Assembly (NCBI RefSeq): GCF_024649945.1
Contig: NZ_JANKMS010000004.1
Coordinates: forward strand, 124,001-188,000
DNA from: Flavobacterium panacis
Lineage (GTDB): Bacteria; Bacteroidota; Bacteroidia; Flavobacteriales; Flavobacteriaceae
DNA length: 64,000 nucleotides
Reading direction: 5' to 3'
Shown here in pieces: positions 16,695 to 24,718 of this stretch. Numbering within the stretch: the stretch's first letter is position 1; every line of letters starts with the position of its first letter. Below the pieces are notes generated by a model. The model saw only the letters and a program-made list of their open reading frames with translations, made no database searches and was not told the DNA's origin. The translations under genes and the position numbers were made by a program.

Positions 16695-18053
16695 TTAAAC
16701 TTTTAATAAAATAATAAACTGAGCACCTTTTCCTAAGTCACTAATAACATTAACGGAGCCTTGATGTGCTTTTACAATTTGGTTTACATAGTAAAGACCT
16801 AAACCTAATCCTTTTGTATTGTGAAGGTTTCCCTGTTCTACACGATAGAATTTTTCAAATAGCAAGGATTGTTTGTTTTTTGCAATTCCGATTCCGTCAT
16901 CTTCAATACTGATGGAAAACTGATTTTCTACAATTTTTGTTTTTACTGTAATGGTACTTGAACCATATTTCACAGCATTTTCCAGAACATTGAGAAAAGC
17001 AGTTGTTAAATGAAATCGGTCTAAAACTAAAATGGTTTTTTGTGTTTGAAAATCGGTTTTAAGATTGATTTTTGGAAAAGTAATCCTAAAGTCATTCAAA
17101 ATGGAAAGAAGAAAGTCTTCGGTTTCAATCTTTTCTTTTTGTAATTCTAATTCGTTTTCTGCCAAAGAATTGGCCATAACCTGATCAATTAAATTCTGTA
17201 AACGATTGTTTTGACGCGAAATAGTGTTAATAATCGCATTAAAGTTTTCATCGTTATCACGAATGTTTTTCTGCTCTAGAATTTTGGTTGAAATTCCCAA
17301 AGTAGCCAATGGCGTTTTTAGTTCGTGTGTGATATTATTAATAAAATCAGTTTTTACATCGCTTACTTTTTTTTGTTTGATTAAAGCTTTCAAAGCAATA
17401 ACAAAAAGAGTGATCAAAGTCAAAATCGATAATAAAGAGAGGATTAAAATAAAGGTCATTCGTCTCAGAATAATCATTTCCCAATCGATAACCGAAACGT
17501 ACATCGAATCTTCGGTAAGTAATTTATAGTTCTGATTTTCAAAAGTTCCATTTGTAATGCCAACATAACTTCTAACCAAAAAAGCCTGATTTAAAGAATT
17601 CAGATTTCCATAAAGTTTGTTTTCAATAAATGGTTTTTCAGAAAAAATAGTATCGTTCTTTTTTGTGTTTTGATACAGGATAAATTTATTGAGAACAATA
17701 GCAAAATCAATTTTAAAATAAGGTAAATCTTTTTCAAACTTTCGCTGTATTTGTTGTGTTACAGTACTTTGATATTCATTTTTCAAAACCCCAATCTTAA
17801 TATCCTGTTTGGTGTTTTTTCCTTTAATATAATTTTCAGATAAGCTTTTGTAAAGCACTTCTTTTTTAGCCACTAATGCCGAATCGATATCGCTGTAATT
17901 ATTGGTGATTTTGCCAATTTCATTCTTAATCTGCGTATGAAACTGTGCAACTTTATAATCGTAAGTTGTTTTTACTAAATAGCATTGCACCGTCATCAAA
18001 ACGATAAGTGCCACTACAGAAAACGCGATTAATAAATTGATTCTTTGTTTCAT
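16695..18053 (-). CDS. Membrane sensor histidine kinase, RprX-like
   Basis: A protein of 452 residues with an N-terminal helix (about 7-27), a periplasmic sensing region of about 170 residues, a second helix (about 200-222), then HisKA with phospho-acceptor His243 (FINNITHELKTPLA) and a HATPase_c domain (N box NVLENAVKYGS, G1 DDGIGIA, G2 GLGLGLYYV). It autophosphorylates and passes phosphate to the OmpR-type regulator encoded just downstream. There is no HAMP or PAS domain. It is transcribed divergently from an outer-membrane barrel gene, and that arrangement with envelope proteins suggests it senses something at the cell envelope. Confidence 0.95.
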   Translation of the reverse strand: MKQRINLLIAFSVVALIVLMTVQCYLVKTTYDYKVAQFHTQIKNEIGKITNNYSDIDSALVAKKEVLYKSLSENYIKGKNTKQDIKIGVLKNEYQSTVTQQIQRKFEKDLPYFKIDFAIVLNKFILYQNTKKNDTIFSEKPFIENKLYGNLNSLNQAFLVRSYVGITNGTFENQNYKLLTEDSMYVSVIDWEMIILRRMTFILILSLLSILTLITLFVIALKALIKQKKVSDVKTDFINNITHELKTPLATLGISTKILEQKNIRDNDENFNAIINTISRQNNRLQNLIDQVMANSLAENELELQKEKIETEDFLLSILNDFRITFPKINLKTDFQTQKTILVLDRFHLTTAFLNVLENAVKYGSSTITVKTKIVENQFSISIEDDGIGIAKNKQSLLFEKFYRVEQGNLHNTKGLGLGLYYVNQIVKAHQGSVNVISDLGKGAQFIILLKV

Positions 18054-18192
18054 ACCCCATAAAAATTCATTTCAAAAATAATGCTTTTACAACACAAATA
18101 GCAGATTAACGCTGCATTAACCTCCAATTAACTTACACAATTCTTTTTTAGAGGCACTTTTGCAAAATCAAATAACCAAAAATTGCTTATAA

Positions 18193-20310
18193 ATGAACCT
18201 GTATTTACCGCTTAAACTTCTTATTGCTCTTTTACTTTTTTGTCTTTCAATGGTGGCAAATGCACAAAACGAAACACCAAAAGATTCGATTTCAAATCAT
18301 CAGTTAAATGAAGTTGTAATTGCTCAAAACAAAAAAACTTTCACGAATTCTAACGGAAATATAAAAGTTGATGTTGCCAACTCGGTTTACAGTACAATTC
18401 CAAATCCGATTGATTTGCTTTCCAGATTGCCATTGGTTCAAATAAGCAGTGATCGCGAAAACATTTCGATTGTTGGAAAAGGAAATCCGCTTATTTATAT
18501 TGACGGTCAAAAAGCAACTATAAACGATTTAAATGCTTTAGCGGTTGGTGATATTAAAACAGTAGAAATTATTAAAAATCCGTCTGCGAAATACGAAGCC
18601 GAAGGTCGTGCTGTAATCTTAATTACCAGAAAGCTCAGTAAAAAAGAGGGTTTTAAAACAGATATTTCAGAAACGACTTCTTTCAAAAAACACTACAATA
18701 ATTATTTTGGTTTTAATTCGAATTTTAAAAAGAACAAACTAGAATGGAAAGCCAATTTCAATTACAATAAACTTGAACCTTGGGAGAATCATAGTATTGC
18801 GTATCAAATTCCACAGGCGAATATTGTTTCAGATTATGATGTTTCGGCGGTTACAAAAAGAGATCAGTACATTTTTGGAGGGGGTTTGTTTTATAAAATT
18901 AATGATGAAGATTATTTTTCAGCCAATGTAAATGGGAAGTTGCAAAATGACACTTTCGATATTAACACTTTTACTTTCAACCAAAATCAGGATCAGGTAA
19001 ACCATGTTTTTACTTTCAGTGATAATGCTAGTAAAAAGGATTTTGTGAATGCATTTGTAAATTATTCAAAAAAAATAAAATCAATTGACACTCAATTTTT
19101 TGTCGGTTTTCAATATTCTAATTTTAATCAGCATTTAGAAAGTTTAGTGTCTAATAATTATAATGAAACAGATTTTGAATTGTCACAAAATCGCGATCAG
19201 AAATTTAATGTTGATGTTTTTTCTGGAAGAATTGATTTGGAGAAAAAGTTTAAAAATGAAATGAATCTGGAATATGGCGGATTGTATTTAAAAGCCAAAT
19301 CATTATCCAACGCGTCTATTTTTGATTTCGATAAAAACGAAAACGAAATTTCTGATTATGATTTTAAAGAAGAAAACCTAGCAGCGTATGTTCAGTTTTC
19401 TGGAAAGTGGAAGAAAATCGATTTTTCATTCGGATTGAGAACAGAAAACACGAATGTATATGCAAAGTTTAGAACGCAGATTTTGCCTTCTATTGATAAG
19501 AATTATACCAATTTGTTTCCCAAAGCCGATCTTACATTTCCTATTGATAGCACAAAAAGCATTAATGTTAATTATTCAAAAAGCATTGTGAGGCCAAAAT
19601 ATTCCTCGTTAAGTCAAATCGCAACGTATATAAATCCGTATTTTTTGTATGGAAGCAGCATCAATTTAATGCCAGCATTTGTAGACGAAATTTCGAGTTC
19701 ATTTCAATATCACGACAAATCTGTAAAATTGAGTTATTATCAGACCAAAGATGTTGTCAATTCTAGTTTTGTATTTAATGACGAAACCAATGTATTGATG
19801 ATTACCGATGTTAATTTTAAAAGAGAAACAGGTTTTACAATAGATTTCACACTTCCGTTTACGTATAAATTTTGGACGACAACAAATTCTCTGGTTTTTA
19901 TAAAAAGTAGAGTGGAAGATGATAGCGCATTTTTGCGTCCTTCAAAACCTTATCTGTATTATTACTCAAACAATACGTTCAAATTGCCCAAAGACTTTAC
20001 TTTCGTTTTTTCTTTCTGGGGAACAACAAAACAAAACGATGGAATCTACGAGCGTAAAGCCAATTTTATACTCGATTTGTCATTGGCAAAAGCTTTTGGT
20101 AAAAACTGGAATTGTACTTTAAATTATAATGATATTTTTAAAAACACGATTTATGCAGAGCGATTTACGGTTAATAATATTAGTTCAAGAGCAAGATATT
20201 TGGTTGATGCGAATGAGATTTCTATTGCCGTTCGTTATTCTTTTGGGAAAATAAAAGAAAGCGAGTTTAAGCAAAAAAGCGTTAATGAAAATGAGAATAG
20301 AATAAGGTAA
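18193..20310 (+). CDS. Outer-membrane beta-barrel protein, TonB-receptor-like plug and barrel
   Basis: The 705-residue protein begins with a signal peptide (ending NAQN), a short N-terminal segment and a plug domain (LLSRLPLVQISSDRENISI, then GNPLIYIDGQKATINDLNAL and VEIIKNPSAKYEAEGRAVI). The rest is a barrel of about 550 residues ending in a strand (AVRYSFGKIKESEF). The family is the outer-membrane receptor group with OMP_b-brl_3 type barrel; it lacks the CarboxypepD_reg-like N-terminal domain that many paralogues have. It is divergent from the two-component genes and may be their target. Substrate is unknown. A box CACTTTTG at 18155-18162 is one base off the promoter consensus. Confidence 0.88.
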   Translation: MNLYLPLKLLIALLLFCLSMVANAQNETPKDSISNHQLNEVVIAQNKKTFTNSNGNIKVDVANSVYSTIPNPIDLLSRLPLVQISSDRENISIVGKGNPLIYIDGQKATINDLNALAVGDIKTVEIIKNPSAKYEAEGRAVILITRKLSKKEGFKTDISETTSFKKHYNNYFGFNSNFKKNKLEWKANFNYNKLEPWENHSIAYQIPQANIVSDYDVSAVTKRDQYIFGGGLFYKINDEDYFSANVNGKLQNDTFDINTFTFNQNQDQVNHVFTFSDNASKKDFVNAFVNYSKKIKSIDTQFFVGFQYSNFNQHLESLVSNNYNETDFELSQNRDQKFNVDVFSGRIDLEKKFKNEMNLEYGGLYLKAKSLSNASIFDFDKNENEISDYDFKEENLAAYVQFSGKWKKIDFSFGLRTENTNVYAKFRTQILPSIDKNYTNLFPKADLTFPIDSTKSINVNYSKSIVRPKYSSLSQIATYINPYFLYGSSINLMPAFVDEISSSFQYHDKSVKLSYYQTKDVVNSSFVFNDETNVLMITDVNFKRETGFTIDFTLPFTYKFWTTTNSLVFIKSRVEDDSAFLRPSKPYLYYYSNNTFKLPKDFTFVFSFWGTTKQNDGIYERKANFILDLSLAKAFGKNWNCTLNYNDIFKNTIYAERFTVNNISSRARYLVDANEISIAVRYSFGKIKESEFKQKSVNENENRIR

Positions 20311-20314
20311 AATC

Positions 20315-20375
20315 CAAATTTTATAAATTCCAAATTCCAATGCAAACGCTTGGAATTTGGAATTTATAAAATTTG
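20315..20375. terminator. 26-bp perfect inverted repeat between convergent genes
   Basis: The arms at 20315-20340 and 20350-20375 are perfect reverse complements, with a 9-nt loop. They contain the words AAATCCAAATT / AAATTCCAAATTCCAA type found again at 49833. The location between two convergent stops suggests bidirectional termination. Confidence 0.8.
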
Positions 20376-20390
20376 AATATTTAAAAACGA

Positions 20391-20996
20391 TTAACCTTCG
20401 TCTTCTTCAACTTCTTTAACAGAAATATCGTGTGGTAATTCTTCATCATCATCGGTAGAATTTAGTTCGAAAAAACTAAAATAAGATCCACCGTAACTTT
20501 TCTGAAAAGAAAAATTACTCATATGATCGAGTTTGGTATATTTAGAATGTTCGATAATCATCATTCCATCTTCTTCAAGTAAATCTCTTTCAAAAACAGT
20601 TAGGACGATTTTTTCAAAAGTTGCCTGATCTAATCCGTATGGAGGATCAGCAAAAATGATATCGTAAGTCGTTTTAGAATTGTCTAAAAATTTGAAGACA
20701 TCACTTTTTGTTGCCGCAATATCAAAATCGTATTCTGAAGAAACTTGTTTGATAAATTTAACGCATCCGAAATCGCCATCAACAGAAGTAATTGGTGCGC
20801 TTCCGCGTGAAGCGAATTCATAACTAATGTTTCCTGTTCCAGAAAATAAATCTAAAACCTTTAAACTGTCAAAATTAAAATGATTATTCAAAACATTAAA
20901 CAATGCTTCTTTACTCATGTCAGTCGTTGGTCTTACAGGTAGATTTTTTGGCGGAAAAATTCTGCGTCCTTTGTATTTTCCTGAAATGATTCTCAT
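20391..20996 (-). CDS. rsmD: 16S rRNA (guanine966-N2)-methyltransferase
   Basis: The 201-residue protein contains the SAM-binding motif DLFSGTGNIS (49-58) and the catalytic DPPY (117-120) of the RsmD family, which methylates G966 of 16S rRNA during 30S assembly. The N-terminus MRIISGKYKGRRI is diagnostic. Its start ATG overlaps the TGA of the DUF3822 gene (ATGA), so the pair is translationally coupled. An acidic C-terminal tail of about 20 residues (DDDEELPHDI) extends beyond the E. coli length of 198. Confidence 0.95.
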   Translation of the reverse strand: MRIISGKYKGRRIFPPKNLPVRPTTDMSKEALFNVLNNHFNFDSLKVLDLFSGTGNISYEFASRGSAPITSVDGDFGCVKFIKQVSSEYDFDIAATKSDVFKFLDNSKTTYDIIFADPPYGLDQATFEKIVLTVFERDLLEEDGMMIIEHSKYTKLDHMSNFSFQKSYGGSYFSFFELNSTDDDEELPHDISVKEVEEDEG

Positions 20997-21814
20997 GATT
21001 GAAATAAGATATAATGTTTTTGATTTTGAGCGGCTGTAAAACTGTTTTTTTCCTGAAGCGTCGTAACGTCAAGAAACGAAATATGGCGAATATATTTGTA
21101 TGCAATCTGGTAAAACGCATCACTTTCTGTAATGGTTCCTAAAAATTCTAATTTGAAACTTTCAGGATTCATACTCAATTGTTCTGCGGTAAACAAAATG
21201 TAATAAATAAAATCTTCTGGTGTCTGGTATTCAAAAGAATTAAACAATAAAAGTTTTTGATTCTGAACAACAATAATTTCGAAATTCCCTGGATTGAAAT
21301 TAACGATCATTTTTTTATCGTCATTGTTTCGGGAATTATCCAAAAGCTTTTCAACCAAAATAGTATTGGCATGTTTGTAGTTGAAAGAGCCTACGTTATC
21401 AATCAGGAAATTATTGATACTCACATTCGGGATATAAACGGCATTCATCTGATAATTAGGAATCTGATCAAAAGTAAAAAAGTCGGTTTCAAATACTTTT
21501 GTTGTATACTGTAAATAACTTCCTAAGTAGTTTTCGTCAAACAAAGCAGTTGGAACAAAAGTCGAAAGATTATTAGTATGAATGACCATTACATCGTCAT
21601 AATTACTTTTTAATTCTGGATTATTTCTGAAAGCGTCTCTTAGTAAATCTTCAATTTTAGCCGTTTTATTTGAAGTGTCAAATTGAACTTCTTTAAACGA
21701 GGTAATAATATTATTTAAAGTATCAAAACAGCAATATGAAAATCCAGTCAGTGAAACCTGAATAGAAAGTTTTCTGTAATTTTTTGAAGTAATGTTAGTA
21801 TTTTGTAATGACAT
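20993..21814 (-). CDS. DUF3822 family protein
   Basis: From the ATG at 21814 the protein has 273 residues and starts MSLQNTNITSKNYRKLSIQ. It matches the DUF3822 family, which is found almost only in Bacteroidota and is usually next to rsmD, as here. The fold is predicted to be actin-like, with beta strands (LSIQVSLTGFSYCCF; MIVNFNPGNFEIIVVQN), but no phosphate loop is clear. A longer start at 21871 is unlikely because the -7 box TAAGTTTG at 21869-21876 would lie inside it. The role is unknown; overlap with rsmD suggests a link to ribosome assembly or simply to conserved gene order. Confidence 0.85.
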   Translation of the reverse strand: MSLQNTNITSKNYRKLSIQVSLTGFSYCCFDTLNNIITSFKEVQFDTSNKTAKIEDLLRDAFRNNPELKSNYDDVMVIHTNNLSTFVPTALFDENYLGSYLQYTTKVFETDFFTFDQIPNYQMNAVYIPNVSINNFLIDNVGSFNYKHANTILVEKLLDNSRNNDDKKMIVNFNPGNFEIIVVQNQKLLLFNSFEYQTPEDFIYYILFTAEQLSMNPESFKLEFLGTITESDAFYQIAYKYIRHISFLDVTTLQEKNSFTAAQNQKHYILFQS

Positions 21815-21868
21815 AGTTGATTTACAATTCGTTACCTGTTTTAAATCAAGAAAGAATTTAAGCGACCA

Positions 21869-21876
21869 CAAACTTA
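21869..21876 (-). promoter_or_regulatory. -7 box of the DUF3822-rsmD operon
   Basis: The minus strand reads TAAGTTTG. The nearest possible -33 TTG (plus CAA at 21892) is 15 nt away. The ATG at 21814 lies 54 nt downstream. Confidence 0.5.
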
Positions 21877-22092
21877 CAAATTAAAAAGGAACAATTATAA
21901 TTGCAATTTCAAAAAACAATTTAAGTGTTAGGTTATCAGTAGGTTACATTATGGTTATTTTTTTTATTATATAAGTATTTAATTCCGAGTAATTTAATAT
22001 CGGTATTTTAAAACCAACAATTTAAATGAGCTTATGTTACTTATATGGCTCAATAAAATTTGATTTTTAATATTGACATTGAAAATAGATTT

Positions 22093-22123
22093 TTGCCAAA
22101 GCCATTAAAAAAAGCGAACTTTG
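22093..22123 (+). promoter_or_regulatory. Promoter of the RecD-like helicase gene
   Basis: TTG at 22093-22095, a 20-nt spacer and GAACTTTG (one mismatch to TAnnTTTG) at 22116-22123 precede the ATG at 22141. This rules out the earlier TTG start at 22060. Confidence 0.5.
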
Positions 22124-22140
22124 TATTTCAATATTACTTT

Positions 22141-23550
22141 ATGAATTCTGCACAGTTTTACGGCACTTTACAAAAACGATTTCCTTTTGCACCAACTTAC
22201 AAACAGGATATTTTTTTTCAGAAAATTGCAATCTTTCTAACCGAACCTCAAAATGACACGATTTTTGTTTTGAAGGGATATGCCGGAACGGGAAAAACAA
22301 CCGTTATTTCTACTATTGTCAATAATCTTGGTGACATCAATAAAAAGTATGTGCTGCTGGCTCCAACGGGACGCGCAGCAAAAGTAATTGCCAATTACTC
22401 GAATAATCCAGCCTTTACAATTCATAAAAAAATCTATTTTCCAAAGAAATCTTCTGGAGGTGGAGTGGCTTTTACCAAACAAGTCAACAAACATAAAAAC
22501 ACCATTTTTATCGTCGACGAGGCCTCTATGATTTCAGATAGCACTTTGGACAGCGGTTCGCTTTTAGATGATTTAATCAATTATGTGTATTCGGGAAACA
22601 ATTGTAAAATGATTCTTTTGGGAGATACAGCACAGCTTCCTCCTGTAAATTTAGATATTAGTCCAGCGCTTGATATTCAGACTTTGGGAATTCACTACGA
22701 TAAAGAAATCGAACACATTGAATTGGACGAAGTAATGCGTCAGGAAGAAAGTTCGGGAATTTTATACAATGCCACAGAATTACGTGAATTGCTGAAAGAG
22801 AGCTTTATAACCGAATTCAAATTCAATGTCAAGAAGTTTAAAGACATCGTTCGACTGACAGATGGTTACGATATTCAGGATGCCATAAATACGGCTTACA
22901 GCAATTATAGTATTGAAGATACTGCTTTTATTGTTCGTTCTAATAAACGTGCAAATCAATACAATGAGCAAATCAGAAGTCGAATTTTATTTAAAGAAAG
23001 CGAACTTTCGGTTGGTGATTTCCTGATGGTGGTAAAAAACAATTATTTCTGGTTAAAAGAAACCGACGAAGCTGGATTTATTGCCAATGGAGATATAATC
23101 GAAGTTCTGGAACTTTTCGGAATTAAAGAATTATACGGATTTAAGTTTGCAAAAGTAAAAATAAGAATGGTCGATTATCCAGAACAAAAACCTTTTGAAA
23201 CGGTTTTGATTTTAGATACTTTAACAAGCGAATCGCCTTCATTAACCTATGAAGAATCTAATCGTTTGTATGAAGAAGTGATGAAAGATTATGAAGAAGA
23301 GTCAACCAAATACAAAAGATTTCAGAAGGTAAAAGAAAACGAATATTTTAACGGATTACAGGTAAAGTTCTCTTATGCGATAACCTGTCATAAATCGCAA
23401 GGAGGACAATGGAATACTGTTTTTATAGAACAGCCATTTCTTCCGAACGGTATTGATACCGACTACATCCGATGGCTTTATACCGCTATGACACGTGCTA
23501 AAAATAAGCTATATTTGATCGGATTTAAAGACGAAAGTTTTGAAGATTAA
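22141..23550 (+). CDS. RecD-like superfamily 1 DNA helicase
   Basis: From the ATG at 22141 the protein has 469 residues. Walker A is LKGYAGTGKTTV (45-55) and Walker B is FIVDEASMI (about 122-130), and the C-terminal UvrD_C_2 part has TCHKSQGGQW and YTAMTRAKNKLYLIGF, the motifs V and VI of SF1B helicases. It is much shorter than RecD2 and lacks its N-terminal region; the size is that of Dda-like or AAA_30 helicases annotated as ATP-dependent RecD-like in flavobacteria. It should unwind DNA 5' to 3', probably in repair or recombination. Neighbours do not indicate a more specific job. Confidence 0.88.
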   Translation: MNSAQFYGTLQKRFPFAPTYKQDIFFQKIAIFLTEPQNDTIFVLKGYAGTGKTTVISTIVNNLGDINKKYVLLAPTGRAAKVIANYSNNPAFTIHKKIYFPKKSSGGGVAFTKQVNKHKNTIFIVDEASMISDSTLDSGSLLDDLINYVYSGNNCKMILLGDTAQLPPVNLDISPALDIQTLGIHYDKEIEHIELDEVMRQEESSGILYNATELRELLKESFITEFKFNVKKFKDIVRLTDGYDIQDAINTAYSNYSIEDTAFIVRSNKRANQYNEQIRSRILFKESELSVGDFLMVVKNNYFWLKETDEAGFIANGDIIEVLELFGIKELYGFKFAKVKIRMVDYPEQKPFETVLILDTLTSESPSLTYEESNRLYEEVMKDYEEESTKYKRFQKVKENEYFNGLQVKFSYAITCHKSQGGQWNTVFIEQPFLPNGIDTDYIRWLYTAMTRAKNKLYLIGFKDESFED

Positions 23551-23696
23551 AATTTGATGAAATAAAGTTTTTCGCTACGAATTCACAAATTTTAAACAAA
23601 AAATCGTGAGTTGCTGTGCCAGTTTGATATCGCTCGGGTTGTGGCAGAAAAAAAAAAATAATCAGGAAGATTCTTTCCTTATAACAAAATATAATA

Positions 23697-24431
23697 ATGA
23701 AAATAATAGCTGTAATTCCGGCCCGATATGCTTCAACTCGTTTCCCTGCCAAATTAATGCAGGATCTTGGTGGAAAAACTGTGATTTTGAGAACGTATGA
23801 AGCGGCAGTTTCAACAAAACTATTTGATGACGTTTTTGTAGTAACCGATTCTGATTTGATTTTTGATGAAATCGTTTCTAATGGTGGAAAAGCAATTATG
23901 AGTATCAAAGAACACGAATCTGGAAGCGACCGAATTGCAGAAGCCGTTGCAGATCTTGATGTTGATATTGTGGTAAACGTACAAGGTGATGAACCTTTTA
24001 CAGAAGCTGGACCTTTAGCACAAGTTTTATCGGTTTTTAAAAACGATGCAGACAAAAAGATTGATTTGGCTTCGCTAATGCGTGAAATCACAGATGAAGA
24101 AGAAATCAATAATCCGAATAATGTGAAAGTTGTGGTAGATCAATCGCAGTTTGCATTGTATTTTTCTCGTTCTGTAATTCCGTATCCAAGAGAACAAAAT
24201 GTTGGAGTGAGATATTTCCAGCACATCGGAATTTACGCTTTTAGAAAACAAGCATTATTAGATTTCTACAGCCTTCCAATGAAATCTTTAGAAGCATCTG
24301 AGAAGTTAGAGCAATTACGTTATTTAGAGTTCGGAAAACGCATTAAAATGGTCGAAACAACTCACGTAGGAATCGGAATTGATACGACCGAAGATTTGGA
24401 AAGAGCAAAGGCTATGTTGAAAGATCTTTAA
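23697..24431 (+). CDS. kdsB: 3-deoxy-manno-octulosonate cytidylyltransferase
   Basis: The 244-residue enzyme activates Kdo with CTP to CMP-Kdo for lipid A core synthesis. The nucleotide-binding signature is [14 protein letters not shown] (7-20), followed by SGSDRIAEA and VNVQGDEPF (93-101), which binds the metal. The C-terminal [13 protein letters not shown] and [17 protein letters not shown] are typical. The length agrees with the family. It stands alone on the plus strand, between the helicase gene and a dispersed repeat element. Confidence 0.96.
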   Translation: MKIIAVIPARYASTRFPAKLMQDLGGKTVILRTYEAAVSTKLFDDVFVVTDSDLIFDEIVSNGGKAIMSIKEHESGSDRIAEAVADLDVDIVVNVQGDEPFTEAGPLAQVLSVFKNDADKKIDLASLMREITDEEEINNPNNVKVVVDQSQFALYFSRSVIPYPREQNVGVRYFQHIGIYAFRKQALLDFYSLPMKSLEASEKLEQLRYLEFGKRIKMVETTHVGIGIDTTEDLERAKAMLKDL

Positions 24432-24497
24432 TCTTTGATTTTATATTTTAGATTTTAGATTGTTGACTGATTGTTATTTTCTACAATCTTCTGATCT

Positions 24498-24654
24498 CAA
24501 GGAACGAGGGGTCTCCGCAAGCAGCTCGACAATGATGATAAGCGATAGTTTGTCATTTCGAGGAACGAGAAATCACCGCGGGATTCGACAAAGATTATAA
24601 ATAACAGTATGGAGTTTCTAGTGTGATTTCTCCCTTCGGTCGAAATGACAAACT
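24498..24654. repeat. Dispersed palindromic repeat with AGTTTGTCATTTCG arms
   Basis: AGTTTGTCATTTCG (24547-24560) is the exact reverse complement of 24641-24654, and GAGAAATCAC (24567-24576) pairs with GTGATTTCTC (24623-24632). A related partial unit with AAGGAACGAGGGG lies upstream from 24499. The unit is of a type I associate with many flavobacterial intergenic regions. Confidence 0.75.
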
Positions 24655-24668
24655 GTGAGAAAAGCAAT

Positions 24669-24698
24669 AAAAAACGCTCCTGATGGAGCGTTTTTTTA
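24669..24698. terminator. Terminator between kdsB and the E1 gene
   Basis: ACGCTCC and GGAGCGT pair around a TGAT loop, flanked by A and T runs on both sides. It can serve the convergent kdsB and E1 transcripts. Confidence 0.85.
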
Positions 24699-24718
24699 TT
24701 TATGTAAAATCTAAAATC

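Noticed and set aside
22060..22140. TTG start adding 27 residues to the RecD-like helicase
   Set aside because: The promoter at 22093-22123 lies within this extension.
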